Shown here in pieces: positions 12,841 to 17,017 of a stretch of 17,017 nt of DNA. The stretch comes from Gp6-AA40 sp964505975. GTDB taxonomy: Bacteria > Acidobacteriota > Vicinamibacteria > Vicinamibacterales > UBA2999. The stretch is from contig CAZDLW010000104.1 of the NCBI GenBank assembly GCA_964505975.1, forward strand, positions 1 to 17,017, written 5' to 3'. The notes under the pieces are model-generated. The model saw only the letters and a list, made by a program, of their open reading frames with translations. It searched no databases and had not been told where the DNA came from. Both the position numbers and the translations under genes were made by a program. Within the stretch, counting starts at the first letter, position 1, and every line of letters starts with the position of its first letter.

Positions 12841-14103
12841 CTACAGCACCGCCTCCACGTACCGCCGTCCGTCCCGCTCCCGGACGTACCCGGCTGCCAC
12901 ATGCGGGTCGTGCTCGAAGAAGATCAAGTACTCGCGCTCGATTGCCTCTCGGATGAAGCGCTTCTTGAACATCAACGTCTCCACCGGAAAAAGGTCGTAT
13001 CCCATGATCCACGGATCCGGCAGATGCGCCGTCGTCGGGACGAGATCCGCAGTGAACACAGCCGTCCTGCCCGCGGATTCCAGATACACGATCTGGTGCT
13101 GGCCCGTATGCCCTCCAGTCCGCACCACACGTACGCCGGGCCGGATGATCTCGTCTCCATCGACGAAGGCCACAACCCCTGCATCCTTCAGCGGCACGAA
13201 ATCGTCCTGCAGGTAACTGGCGCGGTTCCGCTCGTGCGGGTGCGTGGCATCCTCCCACTCCGCGGTACGGATCACACACTGTGCGCGTGGAAAGCGGGGA
13301 CGAAGGCGGCCATCCTGTCGAATCGTCGCTCCACCGAAATGGTCGAAATGCAGGTGCGTAGCCAGCACGACGTCGATTGCGTCGGCCGAGATGCCGGCTG
13401 CCGTCAGCGCGTGATCCAACTGGCAGGTGCGATCGAGCGCGTAGATGTCACGCTGCTTCGCGTCCATCTTGTCGCCGGCGCCACAGTCGACGATCATCCT
13501 CCCCCAGCATGCCTCTACGAGCAGCGGTCGCATCGTCAACTGGATGCGATGGCGATCGTCGGGCGGCGCCTTCTTCTCCCAGAGCGGACGGGGTACGACC
13601 CCGAACATCGCGCCCCCGTCGAGCCGAAACGGCCCGTCGTGAAGCGTGGTCAGCCGCAGGTCGCCCCACTCGATCGTCCGCACCTCGAGATGCGGACCCG
13701 TCGCTGCCGGCTGCCTGAGCTCCACGAGCACGCCGTGCGCTGATGAAGGGTGAACGAAGGCGACCAGTGCGCCAGCGGCCCCGGGGCGCGGCTCCGCATC
13801 CACCAGCCGAACCCCTCTCGCCGCGAGCTGTACCAGCGCCGCACGTAGATCCTCGACGCGCAATGTCACGTGGTGAAGGCCAGGCCCTCGCCTGTCGATG
13901 AATCTGGCAATCGGCGACTCGGGCCTCGTCGCCTCCAGCAGTTCGAGGGCCGATGCCCCGACCTGAATGTGGCTGGCTCGCACGCCCTGGGACGGTACGT
14001 CTTCGGGCGCCTCGACCTCGAGACCAAGGGCGTCCCGATAGAAGACAAGCGCCGACTCGAGATCCCGAACGGCAACGCCGATATGGTCGAGCACTGCTCT
14101 CAT
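12841..14103 (-). CDS. Methylmalonyl-CoA epimerase fused to a metallo-beta-lactamase-fold hydrolase
   Basis: A 420-residue two-domain protein. Residues 1-132 are a complete methylmalonyl-CoA epimerase of the glyoxalase/VOC fold: LDHIGVAVRDLESALVFYRDALG with His7, ALELLEA, SPIARFIDRRGPGLHHV with His77-His78, AFVHPSSAHGVLVEL with Glu128. Residues about 140-420 are a metallo-beta-lactamase-fold hydrolase. It has a DGPFRLDGGAMFGVVPRPLWEKK lead-in and a full set of dinuclear metal ligands: His250, His252, Asp254, His255 (THLHFDH), His332, Asp353 and His398. The linker (about 132-143) has no stop and no ATG. The only in-frame GTGs there lack a good ribosome site, so one polypeptide is expected. The first domain interconverts methylmalonyl-CoA epimers; the second domain's substrate is unknown. 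The ATG overlaps the meaB stop (ATGA). Confidence 0.88.
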   Translation of the reverse strand: MRAVLDHIGVAVRDLESALVFYRDALGLEVEAPEDVPSQGVRASHIQVGASALELLEATRPESPIARFIDRRGPGLHHVTLRVEDLRAALVQLAARGVRLVDAEPRPGAAGALVAFVHPSSAHGVLVELRQPAATGPHLEVRTIEWGDLRLTTLHDGPFRLDGGAMFGVVPRPLWEKKAPPDDRHRIQLTMRPLLVEACWGRMIVDCGAGDKMDAKQRDIYALDRTCQLDHALTAAGISADAIDVVLATHLHFDHFGGATIRQDGRLRPRFPRAQCVIRTAEWEDATHPHERNRASYLQDDFVPLKDAGVVAFVDGDEIIRPGVRVVRTGGHTGQHQIVYLESAGRTAVFTADLVPTTAHLPDPWIMGYDLFPVETLMFKKRFIREAIEREYLIFFEHDPHVAAGYVRERDGRRYVEAVL

Positions 14104-15092
14104 GGCTGTTCCGTCCCCGTTCCTGTCTCAGCCGGCCTGGCGTCCATGCCCATCGTCCGATGCATCACCTCGGCGACCGCGGAATACGGATCGGTCCGGC
14201 GAGCGACGACCGCATCCACGAGCGCATCGAACTCGCCCGGGCGCAGCAGCACCTCGCGCACGTGTGCGCGACAGCGCTCGGTGAGCAACTCCTCGAGGCG
14301 CGAGATGATGCGCTCCCGCCCGCGACTGATGCGCTGCGGCGCCGTCTCGTCCCGGAACCGACGGATCGAGGCCCACAACTCGTCGATCCCGACGCCTGCC
14401 ACCGCGTCGGTCTTGAGAATTGGCGGACGCCACTGCTCCGGTTCGAACGCCTGCAGCGAGAGACTGACCGCCACGGCGTCGACGGCTCGATCGGCACCTT
14501 CGCGGTCTGCCTTGTTCACCACGAAGATGTCGGCAATCTCCATGATCCCGGCCTTGATCGCCTGCACATCGTCTCCCGTGCCGGGCACGAGCACCACGAC
14601 GGACACGTCCGCGGCACGAACGATCTCAATCTCGTCCTGCCCCACCCCGACCGTCTCGATGATGACGATGTCGCTCCCGGCCGCGTCCAGGATGAGCGCC
14701 ACATCGCTCGTGGCCCGCGCAAGGCCACCCAGGTGCCCCCGTGTGGCCATGCTGCGAATGAAGACGCCGTCGTCACCCGTGTGCGCCATCATGCGGACGC
14801 GGTCACCCAGGATGGCTCCTCCGGTGAAAGGGCTCGTCGGGTCCACGGCCACGACACCCACCGTCTGACCGCCACTTCGAATCAGGGTGGTCAGCCGGTC
14901 CACGAGCGTGCTCTTCCCCGCGCCCGGGGCGCCGGTGACGCCCACAAAGTACGCGCGGCCCGTGTGCCCGAAGATGCGGCCGATGAGCGCGGCGCTCTCC
15001 GGTGCGTCGTCCTCGACGAGGGACATCGCGCGCGCGACGGCCCGCGGATCGCCCGCCAGGACACGATCGGCGAGCGTGTGTTCAGCTGGCAA
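14100..15092 (-). CDS. meaB: Methylmalonyl-CoA mutase-associated GTPase MeaB
   Basis: A G3E-family GTPase that guards adenosylcobalamin loading and reactivation of methylmalonyl-CoA mutase. Counted from a TTG start at 15092 it has 330 residues. Walker A GAPGAGKST is at 54-62, followed by VVAVDPTSPFTGGAILGDRVRM and the ETVGVGQDEIEIV switch (146-158). NKAD is at 193-196, and a C-terminal helical region holds the dimer arm. The family N-terminus (L-A-D-R-x-L-A-G-D-x-R-A-x-A-R-A) begins six residues after this start. The frame also offers an ATG at 15143, which would overlap the acyl-CoA dehydrogenase by 62 bp and add an unconserved arginine-rich leader. It overlaps the epimerase fusion gene by ATGA. 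The mutase itself is not in the window. Confidence 0.9.
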   Translation of the reverse strand: MPAEHTLADRVLAGDPRAVARAMSLVEDDAPESAALIGRIFGHTGRAYFVGVTGAPGAGKSTLVDRLTTLIRSGGQTVGVVAVDPTSPFTGGAILGDRVRMMAHTGDDGVFIRSMATRGHLGGLARATSDVALILDAAGSDIVIIETVGVGQDEIEIVRAADVSVVVLVPGTGDDVQAIKAGIMEIADIFVVNKADREGADRAVDAVAVSLSLQAFEPEQWRPPILKTDAVAGVGIDELWASIRRFRDETAPQRISRGRERIISRLEELLTERCRAHVREVLLRPGEFDALVDAVVARRTDPYSAVAEVMHRTMGMDARPAETGTGTEQP

Positions 15093-16224
15093 GCAGGTGT
15101 CGCGCGATGACGAGCCGCTGAATCTCGCTCGTGCCCTCGCCAATGGTGGTGAGTTTCACATCCCGGAAGTACTTCTCCGCGGGATAGTCCTTCACGAACC
15201 CGTAGCCGCCGTGAATCTGCACACCATCCTCGGCCGCACGCACGGCAATCTCGCTGGAGTACAGCTTCGCCATGGCAGCCTCGAGCGTCGTGCGCTGCCC
15301 CCGATCCTTCATGGCGGCCGCCCGATACGTGAGGAGACGCGCGGCTTCGATGCGCATGGCGTTGTCCACCAGCTTGGCGCGAATGCTCTGGAAGGTGCCG
15401 ATGGCCTGGCCGAACTGCCTCCGCTCGAACGCGTACTGCCGGGCCGCGTCGTAGGCCCCCTGCGCCAGGCCCACGGCCAGGGCTGCTATCCCGATGCGAC
15501 CGGCATCGAGCACCTGCAGGGCATTGATGAAACCTTGCCCCTCTGCACCCAGCAGTTGCGTCTCCGGCACGCGGCAGTTCTCGAAGACGACTTCGCTCGT
15601 CTCGCTCGCCCGCATCCCGAGCTTGTCTTCCTTCCTCCCGGAGCGAAATCCCGGCGTCCCACGTTCGACGATGAACGCGGAGATGCCGCGATTGCCCTTG
15701 GCCCGATTCGTGATCGCCATGACGACGATGACGTCGCCGGTGCTGCCATGGGTGATGAACTGTTTGGTGCCGTCGATCACCCAGCCATCGCCATCACGCC
15801 TGGCGGTGGTCCGCATCGCCGCCGCGTCGCTGCCGGACGTGGCCTCCGTGAGTCCCCAGGCCGCCAGCCGCCGGCCGGTCGCCAACGGCACGAGATGCGC
15901 CCGCTTCTGGGCCTCGGATCCGAACATGGCGATGTGCGCGACACCGAGCCCGTTGTGTGCCGCCACCGACAGGCAGATGGAGGGGTCGACCCGAGCCAGC
16001 TCCTCGAGGCAGATGCAGTAATCAACGGATGGCATGCCCGCGCCGCCGTAGGTCTCGGGAACCTGGATCCCCATCAAGCCCAGGGCTGCGAACTTCTCGA
16101 GCAGCTCCCGCGGAAAGTGCTGGCCCTTGTCCCACTCCCTCACGTGCGGACGGAGTTCGGCCTCCGCGAACTCGCGGATGCTTCGGCGCAACAGCTCCTG
16201 ATCTTCGGTGAACCGGATCTGCAT
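15082..16224 (-). CDS. Acyl-CoA dehydrogenase
   Basis: A 380-residue FAD enzyme of the short/branched-chain acyl-CoA dehydrogenase family. It introduces a trans-2,3 double bond into acyl-CoA and passes electrons to ETF. The N-terminal helical domain starts MQIRFTEDQELLRRSIREFA. The FAD-binding stretch LTEATSGSDAAAMRTTA is at about 124-140. The C-terminal domain includes RRQFGQAIGTFQSIRAKLVD, QIHGGYGFVKDYPAEKYFRD and the catalytic Glu363 in GEGTSEIQR. It is the first gene of an operon with meaB, the epimerase-hydrolase and mtnP, suggesting branched-chain or odd-chain acyl-CoA breakdown feeding methylmalonyl-CoA. Chain-length preference cannot be read from sequence. The third repeat copy lies just upstream of its start. 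Confidence 0.94.
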   Translation of the reverse strand: MQIRFTEDQELLRRSIREFAEAELRPHVREWDKGQHFPRELLEKFAALGLMGIQVPETYGGAGMPSVDYCICLEELARVDPSICLSVAAHNGLGVAHIAMFGSEAQKRAHLVPLATGRRLAAWGLTEATSGSDAAAMRTTARRDGDGWVIDGTKQFITHGSTGDVIVVMAITNRAKGNRGISAFIVERGTPGFRSGRKEDKLGMRASETSEVVFENCRVPETQLLGAEGQGFINALQVLDAGRIGIAALAVGLAQGAYDAARQYAFERRQFGQAIGTFQSIRAKLVDNAMRIEAARLLTYRAAAMKDRGQRTTLEAAMAKLYSSEIAVRAAEDGVQIHGGYGFVKDYPAEKYFRDVKLTTIGEGTSEIQRLVIARHLLAS

Positions 16225-16240
16225 AGAGACCGAACGAATG

Positions 16241-16386
16241 CGAGGCTGCGCCTCAGACCGCCGAGACGACTACGCGATTGTCGGCTCCGCCTCGCCCGGT
16301 GGCAATATCTCCCTGCCCCGATCGACCGCTCGTCCCGGACCTCGACTCATTCGCATGGGTTCTGGCCGATCGAGACGTTTCGAGGC
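16241..16386. repeat. Structured intergenic repeat, diverged copy C
   Basis: A third relative of the repeats at 747-1058, about 15 kb away. It shares the exact 18-base opening (16241-16258, hairpin GAGGC-TGC-GCCTC), then GTCGGCTCCGCCTCG, then TGGCAATATCTCCCTGCCC (compare TGGCAGTATTTTCTGCCC in copy B), then CTCGACTCAT, all in the same order. The inner CCCGC hairpin and the long inverted repeat have decayed; two CCGATCGA-type palindromes stand near their places (about 16318 and 16366). It fills the divergent spacer between the acyl-CoA dehydrogenase and beta-barrel genes, so it may carry their promoters. Confidence 0.6.
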
Positions 16387-16419
16387 ATGACCAGCGTCCG
16401 CTCGATCGTATCATTCGGT

Positions 16420-16902
16420 ATGAGACACGTCCTGTGCGTCGTGATGGCCGCGTGCGTCCTCGCGGCCCTTCCCAGCCCGGGTTTCGCCGATGCCACGCTC
16501 TTCATCGGCACGAGCCCGACGCCGGCGAATCGACCGGCGAGGGGCGCGGCGCTCGGCTTCGGCCTCATCATCCTGGGATTCGAGTTCGAGTACGCGTCTT
16601 CGTCGGAAGAGCTCGCCGGGGCAGCGCCTGCACTCACCACCGTGATGGGAAACGCCCTCCTGCAAACGCCGGTCATCGCCGGCTTCCAGCCGTACGTCAC
16701 GGCAGGGCTCGGCGGATATCGTGAGCAGCTCGGGCAGGAGCAACATGAGACGCACCTGGGATTCAACACGGGAGGAGGGGTCAAGGTCTCGGTGATCGGG
16801 CCCATCCGCGTGCGCCTCGATTACCGTGTCTTCGCCCTGCGCGGCGAACCGCTGCAGTCGACTGTGCACAGAATCTACGCCGGCGCCAACGTCGCGTTCT
16901 GA
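16420..16902 (+). CDS. Small outer-membrane beta-barrel protein
   Basis: A 160-residue secreted protein. Residues 1-23 (MRHVLCVVMAACVLAALPSPGFA) form a clear signal peptide ending in a type I cleavage site. The mature part alternates polar and hydrophobic residues in short glycine-rich strands (GAALGFGLIILGFEFEYAS; FQPYVTAGLGGYRE; HLGFNTGGGVKVSV; RVRLDYRVFAL; IYAGANVAF). It ends in Phe, the usual outer-membrane insertion signal. The size fits an eight-stranded barrel. An in-frame ATG at 16387 would add 11 residues; GAGG lies only 1 base before it, so the inner start is preferred without certainty. Only shadow ORFs extend further upstream. Specific function unknown. Confidence 0.78.
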   Translation: MRHVLCVVMAACVLAALPSPGFADATLFIGTSPTPANRPARGAALGFGLIILGFEFEYASSSEELAGAAPALTTVMGNALLQTPVIAGFQPYVTAGLGGYREQLGQEQHETHLGFNTGGGVKVSVIGPIRVRLDYRVFALRGEPLQSTVHRIYAGANVAF

Positions 16903-16969
16903 CCAGGCATTGGGCCTCCGGCCTCTTGGACGCGTCCGGGGGACCCTGGCGGTCAGGCCCGACACGGCA

Positions 16970-17003
16970 AGAGCCACGAACGGCGCTCGCCGCTCGTGGC
17001 TCT
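16970..17003 (+). terminator. Strong hairpin after the beta-barrel gene
   Basis: A 10-bp perfect stem, AGAGCCACGA/TCGTGGCTCT (16970-16979 against 16994-17003), continues past one A-C mismatch into CGGCG/CGCCG (16981-16985 against 16988-16992). It is a near-perfect 34-base foldback about 67 bases past the stop codon. No T-run follows within the window. It is a likely terminator, or one half of a bidirectional one. Confidence 0.6.
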
Positions 17004-17017
17004 CAGCGACTCCGACC

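Noticed and set aside
11569..13743. 724-codon open frame on the plus strand
   Set aside because: It is antisense to mtnP and much of the epimerase-hydrolase gene and crosses the hairpin-rich spacer; no protein-like features.
14887..16419. Long plus-strand frame leading into the beta-barrel gene
   Set aside because: The upstream part is antisense to meaB and acyl-CoA dehydrogenase. Only the last 160 codons, beginning with a signal peptide, look like a real protein.

Overview
The window is a compact, GC-rich (about two thirds GC by eye) stretch of a diderm bacterial chromosome. It carries 15 protein-coding genes, several overlapping by 4 bp, and hairpin-rich spacers. A LolD/LolC-type ABC system, a signal-peptide beta-barrel ending in Phe, and the linkage ribH-nusB-lysS-lolC-lolD point to a Gram-negative lineage. 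The gene order and the interspersed GGCTCCGCCTCG-type repeats suggest an Acidobacteriota relative (Vicinamibacteria-like). That placement is inference from style, not a marker-gene result. No tRNA, rRNA, CRISPR array, transposase or phage gene was found.

Layout. (1) Bases 1-54 are AT-rich and unlike the rest, and abut an N-terminally truncated 3-hydroxyisobutyrate dehydrogenase-family gene (55-690, +). (2) Bases 691-1058 hold two tandem copies of a structured ~150-bp repeat; a third, diverged copy lies at 16241-16386. (3) Minus strand: a small membrane protein gene (2371-2808) translationally coupled to a bactofilin-like polymer-forming membrane protein (1046-2374). (4) About 570 bp without a recognisable gene (2809-3376). 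(5) A minus-strand operon read right to left: ribH (7295-7813), nusB, lysS, then a lipoprotein-export permease and ATPase (3377-5295). Three junctions are ATGA overlaps. The ribH start lies inside a potential switching hairpin. (6) A minus-strand trio of small membrane proteins (7940-8967): a PGAGH/TYEYGNT-type protein, a 57-residue protein and a VanZ-like protein. (7) Plus strand: an IMPDH/GMP-reductase family enzyme with CBS domains (9012-10505) and a PfkB-family adenosine-type kinase (10700-11695), converging on an MTA phosphorylase gene (11932-12804, -). (8) A minus-strand operon read right to left: acyl-CoA dehydrogenase, meaB GTPase, a methylmalonyl-CoA epimerase fused to a metallo-beta-lactamase-fold hydrolase, then mtnP. 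(9) A small outer-membrane beta-barrel gene (16420-16902, +), then a strong hairpin.

How it works together. The right part combines fatty/branched acyl-CoA oxidation and methylmalonyl-CoA processing with methylthioadenosine and purine salvage. The middle is core housekeeping (flavin synthesis, transcription antitermination, Lys-tRNA charging, lipoprotein sorting). I see no dramatic defence or mobile system. The most unusual points are the epimerase-hydrolase fusion, the repeat family with a compensatory base pair in its hairpin, the GuaB-family enzyme whose IMPDH Arg-Tyr flap dyad looks absent, and the mutually exclusive hairpins over the ribH start.
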